From Clostridia bacterium (GTDB taxonomy: Bacteria; Bacillota_A; Clostridia; Christensenellales; Aristaeellaceae): a stretch of 64,000 nt of DNA. Below are positions 54,387 through 63,136 of the stretch, piece after piece. Every line of letters starts with the position of its first letter. Position 1 is the first letter of the stretch. A program made the translations under genes and the position numbers. The DNA lies in the NCBI GenBank assembly GCA_017525805.1, contig JAFXSH010000078.1, forward strand, positions 29,441 to 93,440. Direction: 5' to 3'. The notes under the pieces were generated by a model, which was given only the letters and a program-made list of their open reading frames with translations, did no database searches and had not been told where the DNA came from.

Positions 54387-56762
54387 ATGGAAGAAAGACT
54401 GCAAAAGCTCATTGAATCCTCCCGCCGCGCGCACGTGATCATGCCCTATGACGAAACCGAAACCACCGATTACCGGCTGGAAAAAAAACCGGTGCTGGAA
54501 TCTGTGCTGCTGGACGGCTGCGACAGCTTAGCGCATTGGGAAGCCGTATCTCCTTACGCCAGGGTAAGCCTGTCCGGCAGGGAATCCCTGGATGGCGCAT
54601 GCAGCGTTCTTTTCCAGGCGCCCACCAACTTGAAGGAATGGCTGCCCGGCCGCGCCAAGGGCCGGATTTATTATGAACCCAAGGCCATGCGGAAGCTGGA
54701 TCACGCCGATTTGACCGCCTATAACCGCCTTTCCGTATGGATCAAGCCCGATGTGCCGGGCATGCGCTCCATTGCGGCGCGGCTGCAATTGCACAATGAA
54801 GGGCCCCATCCGGTGCCGGACCGGTTTGAACGGGAAGGGCACCACAACGTGAACCTGAAAAACGGGGAATGGAATCACGTCACCTGCGAGATAGAACAGC
54901 TTGATCGAAACGACGTGGTGGGCATCGCCATCGAATACGATATGTGCGGCCACGAATTCGACGCTGCGGACGAAATCAAATGGTACATCGACCGGCTGGA
55001 GCTGCAAAAGGTGCAATGCGACATGTACGCGGGCTGGACGCCGGGGCCGGGCCGCATCGCTTTTTCAGGCAGCGGCTACAGGCCGGACTCGGAAAAGCTG
55101 GCCGTGATGCGTTCCGACAGTGCCGGGGATACCTTCCGGGTGATCGAAACGGAAACGGGCCGCGTGGTGCTGGAAAAGAGAACAGAAAAGGCAAACGACT
55201 GCAACCTGCTGGATTTTTCCGAGGTTCGGAAAGAAGGCCGTTATCTGCTGCTGTGCGGGGATACCGTGTCCCGCGCCTTTGATATCGGCGGCCCCGTATG
55301 GCAGCCCTCCGCCTGGAAGGTGCTGAATTTTTATCTGTCCCAGCGCTGTGGCTTCGAGGTGCCCGGCAAGCATCACGCCTGCCACAGCGATTTGCTTTTG
55401 ACCCACAACGGGAAGTCCATCGTCGCCAACGGCGGCTGGCACGATGCCGCCGACCTGGCCCAGGGCATGGGCAACACCTGCAACGGCACCATCGCCCTGT
55501 TCCTGCTGGCAAAACGCCTGAAAGGCCGGGAAGGCACGGACGCGCTGCTGTATGAGCGGGTGATGGAGGAAGCGCGGTGGGGCCTAAACTACGTGCTGAA
55601 AACGCGCTTCGGGGACGGATGGCGTTCCCAGTACTCTTCTTTGTCCATCTGGACGGACGGCGTGATCGGCACGGGCGACGATGTGGCCAGTGTTCCCGGC
55701 CCCGATCCCCACGCCAACTTCGCCTCCGCCTGCGCGGAAGCCTTAGGCGCGCGGCTCCTTGAGGATACCGATCCCGCTTACGCCGCTTACTGCCTGAAAA
55801 CCGCCCGGGAGGATTTCCACTTTGCCGAGGAGCAATGGCAGGAAGCGAACGGAAAAACCGAAAAAGCGGAAGTGCTGTTTTCCCGCAGCGGCAACGAACC
55901 TGTAAAGCTGGTCGCTCTGGCCTGCGCGGCATCGGCCCTCATCGCGGCGGCGGGCGATAAGGATTATCTGAAAATCGCCGCGGCCTACGCCCGGCAGCTC
56001 AAAGCATGTCAGCAGCAGGAGCGCACCGATTGGGATATCCCCCTCACCGGCTTCTTCTGGAAATCCAAGGATCATTTGATCCCCAGCCATCACGCCCATC
56101 ATTCTTACGAGCAATTCCTCACCATGGGGCCCGCCCTGCTGCTTTCCCTCGCCCCGGAGCATCCGGACGCGGCGGAGTGGAAAAACCTCCTGTCCCTTTA
56201 CTGCGGTTATTCCAAGCAGATTGCCTCATACACCGCTCCCTGGTATATGCTGCCCGAAGGCGTATACCATGAACAGGAAGCCGAACAATATCCCGACGCG
56301 GTAAAACGCGGCATCATCGCCTGCGACGACGCGTGCCTCAAGGATTTCGCCCCGCAGGTGCGAAATGGCGTTCCCCTGGGCAAGGGCTGGTATCTGCGCC
56401 GTTTCCCGGTGTGGTTCTCCTTCCGGGGCAACTGCAACGTGATGCTTTCCCAGGCCAGCGCCTTGGCCCAGGCCGCAAACGCCGTCGGCGACCTGGATGC
56501 CTTGGCGCTTGCGGAAAAGCAGCTTCAATGGGTGGTGGGAAACAATCCCTTCGCTCAATCCCTGCTGTTTGGCGAGGGCTACGATTGGACCAACGAATAC
56601 TGCGTCCAGCCCGGGCAGACGGTGGGCCAGCTGCCGGTGGGCATCCAAAGCTATTTCAACGAGGATATTCCCTATTGGCCGCAAATCTGCACGGCCACCT
56701 ATAAGGAAGTGTGGATCGAACCGGCAAACAAGTGGATGTGGACGCTGTCGCAGCTGATTTAA
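54387..56762 (+). CDS. Glycoside hydrolase family 9 enzyme, cytoplasmic type
   Basis: A 791-residue protein with no signal peptide. Residues about 30-215 form a jelly-roll, carbohydrate-binding-like domain (LSVWIKPDVPGMRSIAARLQL). Residues about 215-300 are an Ig-like CelD-N-type domain, and the rest an (alpha/alpha)6 GH9 barrel. The barrel has GGWHDAADLAQG (catalytic Asp motif, normally DAGD), and the C-terminal VVGNNPFAQSLLFGEGYDWTNEY and YKEVWIEPANKWMW, which should carry the proton donor Glu. GH9 covers endoglucanases and exo-acting glucosaminidases or cellodextrinases; a cytoplasmic form would act on imported oligosaccharides. The GGAAAGGAAGG site supports the ATG. It is divergent from the uxa operon. 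Confidence 0.88.
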   Translation: MEERLQKLIESSRRAHVIMPYDETETTDYRLEKKPVLESVLLDGCDSLAHWEAVSPYARVSLSGRESLDGACSVLFQAPTNLKEWLPGRAKGRIYYEPKAMRKLDHADLTAYNRLSVWIKPDVPGMRSIAARLQLHNEGPHPVPDRFEREGHHNVNLKNGEWNHVTCEIEQLDRNDVVGIAIEYDMCGHEFDAADEIKWYIDRLELQKVQCDMYAGWTPGPGRIAFSGSGYRPDSEKLAVMRSDSAGDTFRVIETETGRVVLEKRTEKANDCNLLDFSEVRKEGRYLLLCGDTVSRAFDIGGPVWQPSAWKVLNFYLSQRCGFEVPGKHHACHSDLLLTHNGKSIVANGGWHDAADLAQGMGNTCNGTIALFLLAKRLKGREGTDALLYERVMEEARWGLNYVLKTRFGDGWRSQYSSLSIWTDGVIGTGDDVASVPGPDPHANFASACAEALGARLLEDTDPAYAAYCLKTAREDFHFAEEQWQEANGKTEKAEVLFSRSGNEPVKLVALACAASALIAAAGDKDYLKIAAAYARQLKACQQQERTDWDIPLTGFFWKSKDHLIPSHHAHHSYEQFLTMGPALLLSLAPEHPDAAEWKNLLSLYCGYSKQIASYTAPWYMLPEGVYHEQEAEQYPDAVKRGIIACDDACLKDFAPQVRNGVPLGKGWYLRRFPVWFSFRGNCNVMLSQASALAQAANAVGDLDALALAEKQLQWVVGNNPFAQSLLFGEGYDWTNEYCVQPGQTVGQLPVGIQSYFNEDIPYWPQICTATYKEVWIEPANKWMWTLSQLI

Positions 56763-56807
56763 CAGGGCGCTGCGTTTCGTGGCCTGTTTCCGACCACATT
56801 TCCCCGC

Positions 56808-56836
56808 TTGTGCAATGGGGCGAAACGTGCTATAAA
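56808..56836 (+). promoter_or_regulatory. Promoter for the MATE gene
   Basis: TTGTGC, 17 bases, TATAAA with TGC before it. The leader has a small hairpin, GCAAAG/CTTTGC, at 56843-56860. Confidence 0.7.
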
Positions 56837-56880
56837 GTGCGTGCAAAGCACGAGCTTTGCGGAAAAGGAAGGAAACAGTT

Positions 56881-58248
56881 ATGTCCCGTACCATGACCCG
56901 CGATCTGACGACCGGAAACCCCATGAAACTGGTGGTTTCCTTTGCAGCGCCGCTGCTGTTCGGCGTTTTGTTTCAGCAATTATACAGCTTTGTGGATACG
57001 GCCATCGTGGGCCGTTACCTTGGCGCGTCCAAATTGGCGGCGGTGGGCGCCACCGGCTCCGTCAATTTCCTGATCATCGGCCTTTGCCTCGGCTTCTGCT
57101 CCGGCTTCTCCATTCCCATCGCCCAGGACTTCGGCGCGAAGAACGAACCGGGCCTGCGCCGCCACGTATGGCACGCCATCGTGCTCAGCGCGGTGATCAG
57201 CATCTTGCTGGGCCTGGCCGCCACGCTGCTGTGTAAGCCGCTGCTGCGGCTCATGAACACGCCGGAGGAAATTTTAGACGCCTCGGCCAGCTATATCCGC
57301 ATCATTTTCGCCGCCATCCCCTGCTGCGTGCTGTACAACATGGCAAGCGGCATCCTGCGCGCCTTGGGCGACAGCAAAACGCCGGTGTTCTTTCTCATTC
57401 TCGCATCCCTGGTGAATATCGCCCTGGACCTGCTTTTGATCATCGTGTTCAAAATGGACGTAGCCGGGGCGGCTGTGGCTACGGCGGTCAGCCAGTTAGT
57501 ATCAGGCATCGGCTGCGTGATCGTGATGCAGCGCCGGTTCCCCATCCTGCGCCTTCAGCCGGAGGATAAGCGGCTTTTCCTTTCCACAGCGGGAAAAATG
57601 TTAGGCGTGGGCCTGCCCATGGGCCTGCAGTTCTCCATCACGGCCATCGGCTCCGTCATGGTGCAGACCTCCGTGAACGGGCTTGGTGTTGACGCGGTGG
57701 CCGCCGTCAGCGCCGCAGGCAAATTAAGCGCGCTGTTCGCCTGCGTGTTTGACGCCCTGGCCTCCACCATGGCTACCTTCGCTGGGCAAAACATGGGGGC
57801 GCGGAAGCTGAACCGGGTGAACGAGGGCCTGCGCGACGCGGCGATCTTAGGAATGGGCTACTGCGTGCTGGCGTTTCTGGTGGTGCTGCTGTTCGTCCGC
57901 CCCTTGCTGGGCCTGTTCGTCGATAGTCAGGCGGAAGCGGCAGTGACGGATATGGGCGCGCAGTTCTTAACCATTAACGCCGCCTTCTATATCCCCCTGC
58001 TGTTCGTGAACATCGTGCGCCTGTCCATTCAGGGCATGGGCTACACCCGGGTGGCCATGCTGGCCGGACTGTTTGAAATGATCGCCCGCACCGCCGTAGC
58101 CGTGCTGCTGGTGCCCGCCGTGGGCTTTACCGGCGCGTGCTTTGCCAACCCCGCCGCCTGGGTGCTGGCGGACCTGTTCCTGTTCCCCTGCTACCGGCGC
58201 GTCATGCGCGCCCTGCGGGTCAAGGCCGGGGCAATGCCCGAAGCATAG
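56881..58248 (+). CDS. MATE family efflux transporter
   Basis: A 455-residue, 12-helix cation-coupled exporter. It shows LTTGNPMKLVVSFAAPLLFGVLFQQLYSFVDTAIVGRYLG at the N-terminus and the homologous second half starting near residue 240 (GKMLGVGLPMGLQFSITAIG). VFDALASTMATFAGQNMGA is also typical. Members export drugs, peptides or dyes; the substrate here is unknown. The ATG at 56881 has AAGGAAGG upstream. An earlier in-frame TTG (56857) lies in the leader hairpin. It has its own promoter, so it is not firmly linked to the GH9 gene. Confidence 0.93.
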   Translation: MSRTMTRDLTTGNPMKLVVSFAAPLLFGVLFQQLYSFVDTAIVGRYLGASKLAAVGATGSVNFLIIGLCLGFCSGFSIPIAQDFGAKNEPGLRRHVWHAIVLSAVISILLGLAATLLCKPLLRLMNTPEEILDASASYIRIIFAAIPCCVLYNMASGILRALGDSKTPVFFLILASLVNIALDLLLIIVFKMDVAGAAVATAVSQLVSGIGCVIVMQRRFPILRLQPEDKRLFLSTAGKMLGVGLPMGLQFSITAIGSVMVQTSVNGLGVDAVAAVSAAGKLSALFACVFDALASTMATFAGQNMGARKLNRVNEGLRDAAILGMGYCVLAFLVVLLFVRPLLGLFVDSQAEAAVTDMGAQFLTINAAFYIPLLFVNIVRLSIQGMGYTRVAMLAGLFEMIARTAVAVLLVPAVGFTGACFANPAAWVLADLFLFPCYRRVMRALRVKAGAMPEA

Positions 58249-58348
58249 AGATGGCGTCCTTTATTTACAGAAAAAGCGACAAGAGTGAAACTGGCGAAGG
58301 TTGCCGGTGAAAAAACACAAATGCCTTTTCATGGCTTTGTCCAAGGGC

Positions 58349-58377
58349 TGGCACCGAGTCTGGAGCCGATTTATAAT
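58349..58377 (+). promoter_or_regulatory. Possible promoter for the GHL10-type gene
   Basis: A good TATAAT at 58372-58377 with a weak TGGCAC 17 bases upstream. The 58249-58348 interval shows nothing else recognisable. Confidence 0.4.
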
Positions 58378-58421
58378 CATAGCGTAGTCTGATTAAAAAG
58401 GAAAAAGGAGGCGGCTACCGT

Positions 58422-59645
58422 ATGCCGATGCTCGGGGTTTGGATGTGGCCGGAAAGTGTGGAAAAACGAGGTGCGCGGGAAACGGTCAGCCGATGCGTCA
58501 AAATCGGCGTTACCGATATCTTTTTTCTTGCCAAGGGGTTATCGGGCCTTGTTTCCTATCACAGCGGCATCGCGCCGCGCGGTCAGGAACGGGACCTGCT
58601 GAGGGAGTTGCTGTCCGCCGCCCACGAACGGGGCGTTCGCGTGCACGCCTGGTTTACTTCCGCAAATGACGAATCCTACAAAGCAGCCCATCCGGAAAGC
58701 GGGCGCTGCCATTATGTGCGGGGCAGGGACAAAGGCTTGATCTCTCTGCGGGACGAAGGATACCTGTCCTATATGCAGGGCATTCTGCGGGAAGCAGCGC
58801 GGAATTATGATATCGACGGCCTGCACCTGGATTATATCCGGTACAACCATCTGACATACGGCTGGGACGAAGAGGACAAGCGACGCTACGCGGCAGCCGG
58901 AGCGGACCTAAAGCATGTGTGCGCCTTGATGGACCGCACCTTCTTTCAGGGTGAAAAGAACGAGGAAAACTGCATTTTTGACGCGCTGCGCGCCGGCGAT
59001 GAAAGCGTTCGTGCCGTGGCAAGGGTCCGGCGGGAGGACGTAAAACGCTTTGCCCGCGAACTGATCCTGCCGGTCCGCAGCGAGCGAAAACAAATCACCG
59101 TTACCGCAGCCCTGATGCCCGAAGGCGCGTATGACGATACCGCCTTTGCAGACCTGCATTACGGTCAAAGTTATGAAGACGCCGCAGTTCTGTACGATTA
59201 CGTCCTTCCCATGGCTTATTCCCGGGCTTACGAACAGGATAGCGCCTGGGTGCGCCGGGTGGCAGAAGGGGCGCATGCCAAGAATGTTCGAACGGTCATG
59301 GGCCTTCACGCCTTTGAGGGCGGAACCGGCGTTTCCCTCCTTCAGGATATCCGCTCGCTGCAAGGCGCGCCTACGGAAGGAATCTGCCTGTTCAGGGACG
59401 GCACGTTTGTGATGGCACGCGCCGATGGCGGCTGTTTGTGGCTGTATAACCCGATGCCCGCGCCCGTTACCGCCGTAATGGCCGACGAAAGGCGCCTCCC
59501 GCTGGATACGCCCCTGCTGGAAGCGGAGGAAAGAAGCGTCCCGTTTGCTGTGTCCCCAAAGAACCTGCGGGCTTTTGCGGGAGAAAAAGAAGTGTGCGTC
59601 TACCTGGCGGGTACGGACGCCCCGGCGCGAGGAGAAAACCAATAA
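58422..59645 (+). CDS. GHL10-type glycosyl-hydrolase-like protein
   Basis: A 407-residue TIM-barrel protein of the family-10-like glycosylhydrolases (UPF0748/DUF187 group). The barrel opens with MLGVWMWPESVEKRG and has RGVRVHAWFTSAND, the family hallmark YDIDGLHLDYIRYN near residue 135, YDYVLPMAYS and a C-terminal beta region after residue 325. There is no signal peptide, whereas most members are secreted, so the product may be cytoplasmic. The substrate is not established for the family. The ATG has AAGGAGG nine bases upstream. It stands alone after the MATE gene. Confidence 0.85.
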   Translation: MPMLGVWMWPESVEKRGARETVSRCVKIGVTDIFFLAKGLSGLVSYHSGIAPRGQERDLLRELLSAAHERGVRVHAWFTSANDESYKAAHPESGRCHYVRGRDKGLISLRDEGYLSYMQGILREAARNYDIDGLHLDYIRYNHLTYGWDEEDKRRYAAAGADLKHVCALMDRTFFQGEKNEENCIFDALRAGDESVRAVARVRREDVKRFARELILPVRSERKQITVTAALMPEGAYDDTAFADLHYGQSYEDAAVLYDYVLPMAYSRAYEQDSAWVRRVAEGAHAKNVRTVMGLHAFEGGTGVSLLQDIRSLQGAPTEGICLFRDGTFVMARADGGCLWLYNPMPAPVTAVMADERRLPLDTPLLEAEERSVPFAVSPKNLRAFAGEKEVCVYLAGTDAPARGENQ

Positions 59646-59743
59646 TTTGTGAAAGACAAACACAGCGCCGATATCTAAAAAAAGCACCGGATTGCTCCGA
59701 CGGGCAAAAAACCTATATCCTTCAATCTCAGCCTTTTTTGCGT

Positions 59744-59772
59744 TTTTCAGTGTTTTTTGAAAGCGCTATTAT
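59744..59772 (+). promoter_or_regulatory. Possible promoter overlapping a cre-like site
   Basis: TTTTCA, 17 bases, TATTAT; weak. TGAAAGCGCTATTA at 59758-59771 matches most of the CcpA cre pattern and overlaps it. Both calls are tentative. The 59646-59743 stretch shows nothing else. Confidence 0.3.
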
Positions 59773-59790
59773 TACTTTTTCGACATTTAT

Positions 59791-60096
59791 TTGACATCTA
59801 CTTTCTATCCATTGCCAAGCAATGATTGCTTAAGTTGCAATTTTGTTTGGTCATCGCTGATTGGCAAAACGCCGGAAGAAGCGAACGCCGTGGTTTCATC
59901 GCGGTATGAGCAGTTTGCGTTTCTCGGAAAAAAAGTCCGGCAGTATCCGACCTATTGCTTTGGCTGCTACATGTGGGGCCTGGTTGATTTGAAGTATGGG
60001 AAAGACAAGGTTTTTGACGCCATTCTTGACCCGACGCTTTTTGTCGAGCGCTATAAGCAAGCGGCAGAAGAAAAATATCGGCTTTGTGATCAATGA
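59791..60096 (+). CDS. Short unrecognised protein, possibly a gene remnant
   Basis: An open frame of 101 codons from a TTG with no ribosome site. Composition is protein-like: SRYEQFAFLGKKVRQYPTYCFGCYMWGL, then KVFDAILDPTLFVERYKQA. The C-terminal two thirds read like the end of a soluble enzyme, while the first 20 residues look random, so it may be a 5'-truncated gene. It has no ATG in frame upstream before a stop. The stop lies 14 bases before the methyltransferase start and just ahead of its ribosome site. Confidence 0.4.
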   Translation: MTSTFYPLPSNDCLSCNFVWSSLIGKTPEEANAVVSSRYEQFAFLGKKVRQYPTYCFGCYMWGLVDLKYGKDKVFDAILDPTLFVERYKQAAEEKYRLCDQ

Positions 60097-60110
60097 TCGG
60101 AGGAATACGC

Positions 60111-60830
60111 ATGACGGAAAAAACAGTACAGGAGAACCAAGCCTTGATCGCGTTCTGGGACAAAGCGTTCGTTCTCTCCGAAAAGGATCAGGCTCGGGAG
60201 CGCGAAAGCGGCGGGTCGGATTGGAAAGAACTGGCCCCTTCCGAAAAACTGTATCTGGCTGCCTGCTCTCTGGGGCGGCGAAAAAAGGTACTGGACTACG
60301 GCTGCGGCAGCGCATGGGCCAGTATCATTGCCGCGAAAAGCGGCTGCACTGACGTAATTGCTGTGGATGCGGCACCCGGCGCTGTTCAGGCGGCCCGGCT
60401 TTCAACTGTGCGTTACAGCGTTTTGGACCGCGTTCATGTATCCCGCGTATCGTCCGACTGGCTGCAAAGCATCCCTTCCGACACGTTTGACGGCTTGATT
60501 TGCTCCAACGTGCTGGACGTGATCCCGCCGGAAACGGCGGAAGAAATCATCCGGGAATCGGCGCGCGTCCTGACGCGGGACGGCAGCGCGATCATCGGCT
60601 TGAATTATTACCTGCCCCCGGAAGCAGCCGCCGCAAGAAATATGGATTTGGCGGACGGAAACCGGCTTTATATCGATGGCGTTCTTCGCCTCGTCTCCCG
60701 AACGGATGAAGAATGGGCGCGCATCTTTTCGCCCTGGTATGCCGTCGATCATCTGGAGCATTTTGCGTGGCCGGGAGAAGCGGAAGCGCGAAGACGCTTA
60801 TTCTGGCTGAGGAAGCGGGAGGATGTTTGA
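60111..60830 (+). CDS. Class I SAM-dependent methyltransferase
   Basis: A 239-residue cytoplasmic methyltransferase of unknown substrate. Motif I is VLDYGCGSAWASI near residue 64, followed by VIAVDAAPGAVQAA, LQSIPSDTFDGLICSNVLDVIP and ARVLTRDGSAIIGLNYYLPP. The start at 60111 has GGAGGAATACGC upstream; an earlier ATG at 60093 overlaps the preceding stop and has no site. Intact in a neighbourhood of broken genes. Confidence 0.88.
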   Translation: MTEKTVQENQALIAFWDKAFVLSEKDQARERESGGSDWKELAPSEKLYLAACSLGRRKKVLDYGCGSAWASIIAAKSGCTDVIAVDAAPGAVQAARLSTVRYSVLDRVHVSRVSSDWLQSIPSDTFDGLICSNVLDVIPPETAEEIIRESARVLTRDGSAIIGLNYYLPPEAAAARNMDLADGNRLYIDGVLRLVSRTDEEWARIFSPWYAVDHLEHFAWPGEAEARRRLFWLRKREDV

Positions 60831-60832
60831 CA

Positions 60833-61118
60833 ATGGAACATAAATTCAGCCCAGTCGTTGAAAGCCGAAACCAGCCAAGCCGCGGATAACCCGAAGCGAT
60901 GCCAGCGGAACGCGGGCAAGCAGATGGCACGCGCCGGTATTGGCACAAAGTCGCAGCAGGACCTGCAAATGCAATTGGAACAGACCAAGCAGGAGCATAA
61001 AGTGAAAAGCCGGGAACAGAAACTGGCGGAGATTGAACGGCAATTCGCGCTGAAGCAGCAGAAAAAAAGAGAAAAGCATAAAGGATATTACGGAAAGGAG
61101 CAGCCATGTTTGAATTGA
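60833..61118 (+). pseudogene. yjdF: Truncated and frameshifted YjdF remnant
   Basis: The frame ending at 61118 encodes DNPKRCQRNAGKQMARAGIG, TKSQQDLQMQLEQTKQEH and REQKLAEIERQFALKQQKKR, the highly charged C-terminal half of YjdF (DUF2992) proteins. The family normally has about 60 more residues at the N-terminus, which are absent. A second frame, from the ATG at 60833, reads MEHKFSPVVE, which resembles the residues that should precede this block; joining them needs a frameshift near 60858. YjdF genes in Firmicutes are often controlled by a ligand-sensing RNA; none is seen here. The 3' end overlaps the next gene by 13 bases. Confidence 0.75.
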
Positions 61119-61777
61119 ACAGCTATCTGCATGAATTGATTTCATGCTGTCAGGCATCCTTTGGTGATCGCCTGTTGTATGTTGGGCTGCAGGGCAGCTA
61201 TCTGCGCGGAGAAGCCCATGAGGGCAGCGATATCGACGTGATGGTGATCCTGGATCGGTTTTCTGTGGAAGATATGGATCTATACCGCGAGATCCTGAAA
61301 AAGATCGGCTTCTATGAGAAATCCTGCGGCTTTATCTGCGGAAAAGAGGAAATGCAGCGCTGGAATCTCCTGGAGGTTTGCCAGCTGCGCCATACGACGA
61401 TGGATTTGTTCGGCGTTTTGACGGATTATCTCCCCTCCGCGACGCGGGAAGACGAGATCAATTATGTCAAGCTCAGCCTGGGGAATCTGTATCATGAAAT
61501 CTGCCATCGTTATATTCATGCGGACAGGGACAAAAATGTCAGAAAGTTTCGGGATACCTGCAAAAGCGTATTTTTCCTCATGCAGAATCTGCATTATCTG
61601 GAGAGCGGCAGTTTTGTTCTCACCAAACGGGAATTGAAGGAGGCTGTTTCGCCGGAGGACCGCCGGGTTTTGGAATTGCCGGAACTGCCGGACGGATTTG
61701 ATTTCGATCAAGCATTAGCCGCTTTGTTTTCCTGGTGTCAGGCGGCTTTCACGCGGATCGACAGAATACACGAATAA
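61106..61777 (+). CDS. Nucleotidyltransferase-domain protein
   Basis: A 223-residue protein with the minimal nucleotidyltransferase fold: LLYVGLQGSYLRGEAHEGSDIDVMVIL (GS loop and the two catalytic Asp in SDID) at residues about 23-50, and a third acidic position likely in LLEVCQLRHTTMDLFG. The second half is helical (NLYHEICHRYIHADRD). Such proteins modify antibiotics, RNA or proteins by nucleotide transfer; no substrate can be assigned. The start has GGAAAGGAG upstream and lies in the end of the YjdF remnant. Confidence 0.88.
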   Translation: MFELNSYLHELISCCQASFGDRLLYVGLQGSYLRGEAHEGSDIDVMVILDRFSVEDMDLYREILKKIGFYEKSCGFICGKEEMQRWNLLEVCQLRHTTMDLFGVLTDYLPSATREDEINYVKLSLGNLYHEICHRYIHADRDKNVRKFRDTCKSVFFLMQNLHYLESGSFVLTKRELKEAVSPEDRRVLELPELPDGFDFDQALAALFSWCQAAFTRIDRIHE

Positions 61778-61810
61778 AGCTTCACGGAGACAAAGTCAAT
61801 AAAAACCGGA

Positions 61811-62044
61811 ATGAGCAGAGAAGCGGAACAGATCATGCGGGAACGCTTTGGAAAAGACAATGTAATAGCCTTGGCGACGGAAGAAAACGGCGTTCCGTAT
61901 GTGCGGTATGTGAACGCTTATTATGAAAACGACTGCTTTTATGTGATCACCTACGCGCTCTCCAAAACAATGCCAAAACGCGGGAAAGTCCTTCTGGTTC
62001 AAGGAAACAGGATCACGCTTCAAAAAGGATGGAACCCTTTATAA
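61811..62044 (+). pseudogene. Pyridoxamine-phosphate-oxidase-like gene, truncated
   Basis: The first 50 codons (MSREAEQIMRERFGKDN, IALATEENGVPYVRYVNAYY, FYVITYALS) match the N-terminal half of small flavin-reductase/PNPOx-like proteins, which are usually about 140 residues. The frame then runs into an unrelated basic tail and stops at 77 residues, missing the rest of the split-barrel. A deletion or frameshift after about residue 52 is the simplest reading. No in-frame continuation was found in the next 60 bases. No clear ribosome site. Confidence 0.65.
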
Positions 62045-62133
62045 AATCAATCCCTATCAGCAGCACAGCATGGCAAAAGCGTGCGGAATTGACATGATGC
62101 GCTGAATCATAGTTTGCGGAGAGGAATTGCGGG

Positions 62134-62325
62134 ATGAAAATCGATTGCAGAAAAGCAAATGCTGAAAATAAAGAAGAGAATGTGAAATTCTATCTGATAG
62201 TCGAATCTGAAAGGGATCATACTTTTTCGGATATGCTGCAATATATGAAAGAGGACGACATACCGCTTGCCGGTGCCGTGTATGATTATTCCTGCCCCCA
62301 GACCGGGAAGATTCAAAGGCGATAG
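62134..62325 (+). pseudogene. Small fragment resembling an effector-binding domain
   Basis: Sixty-three codons; the second half, TFSDMLQYMKEDDIPLAGAVYDYSCPQTGKI, resembles the middle of GyrI-like or AraC-type effector-binding domains. The first 20 residues are not recognisable. GAGGAATTGCGGG precedes the ATG, so it could still be translated. Called a remnant because the expected flanking strands are absent and the neighbours are also broken. Confidence 0.4.
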
Positions 62326-62349
62326 GCTGAAAACGCGGAGGACAGAAGG

Positions 62350-62502
62350 ATGGCTTTCGATTTCAAGAAAGAATACAAAGAATTTTATCTGCCGAAAAAC
62401 CAACCGTCCATTGTGACGGTGCCGCCCATGAACTATATCGCTGTCCGCGGCGAAGGAGATCCCAACGCGGAGGACGGCGCATACACCATGAAATCTATCT
62501 AA
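62350..62502 (+). pseudogene. GyrI-like protein, N-terminal remnant
   Basis: Fifty codons reading MAFDFKKEYKEFYLPKN, then IVTVPPMNYIAVRGEGDPN, the typical N-terminus of GyrI-like small-molecule-binding proteins of about 200 residues. A stop follows directly after AYTMKSI. The rest of the gene is missing from the next 400 bases. The ATG has ACAGAAGG upstream. Confidence 0.7.
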
Positions 62503-62920
62503 GCGATGCCCGAAAGGTTGCACCCGAGAGACTGAAAACTGTCATCCGGCATCCGATCAGGAAGGCATGACAGAAGACCAGATATGTTGAGCATATGAGA
62601 AAAACTATCGGCTCAATATTCCTGGATTGCCGGGCTTAGGATGATGGACATAACAGCGGGAAGGAATGGCTATGCCTGCAGATCAGGGGAAGGAATGGAC
62701 GTTAGATACAGTGGCGTCCTCTATGAAAAGATTCGTCCACGCTACTGTTATGAGAATAGTATAAACGGCGCTAAATTCGTTATGCTGAAAAAAAGAAAAC
62801 CGCGCAAAACGCGGTCTGCCGCCCGGATATCGAAAGCTGTCGATTTGCACAAAATGCCAGCGTATTTTCGCCCGGATCGGTGAAAATAGCATTGATCCTG
62901 AATGAAGGAGGTGAAATGCT
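62503..62920. other. Gene-poor stretch before the SASP genes
   Basis: No convincing gene. A reading frame of 80 codons at 62641-62883 lacks a ribosome site and family resemblance. On the minus strand ACCGCG/CGCGGT at 62799-62815 followed by TTTTCTTTTTTTC looks like an intrinsic terminator, so a vanished minus-strand gene may have ended here. Confidence 0.5.
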
Positions 62921-63136
62921 ATGAACCAGTCTGGCAGCAATTCCGGCAGCCGGGTCAACGTGCCCGAAGCCCGGGGCGCCCTGGACAACATGAAGTTTGA
63001 AATCGCCCGCGAACTGGGCATCAACTTCAAACAGGGCTACAACGGCGACCTCACCAGCCGCGAAAACGGCTATGTGGGCGGATACATGGTCAAGCGCCTG
63101 ATCGAGCAGGCAGAAAAGCAAATGGCGGGTAAGTAA
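62921..63136 (+). CDS. Small acid-soluble spore protein, alpha/beta type
   Basis: A 71-residue DNA-binding spore protein. It carries the family core NVPEARGALDNMKFEIARELGI, including the Glu-Ile cleavage site for the germination protease GPR, and the second conserved block GYVGGYMVKRLIEQAEKQM. Such proteins coat spore DNA and protect it from UV and heat. The ATG follows a very strong GAAGGAGGTG. Expression by sigma-G is expected from the family; I could not define a convincing sigma-G promoter. Confidence 0.95.
   Translation: MNQSGSNSGSRVNVPEARGALDNMKFEIARELGINFKQGYNGDLTSRENGYVGGYMVKRLIEQAEKQMAGK

Noticed and set aside
62641..62883. An 80-codon plus-strand frame before the first SASP gene
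   Set aside because: No ribosome site, no resemblance, and its end contains a minus-strand terminator-like hairpin.
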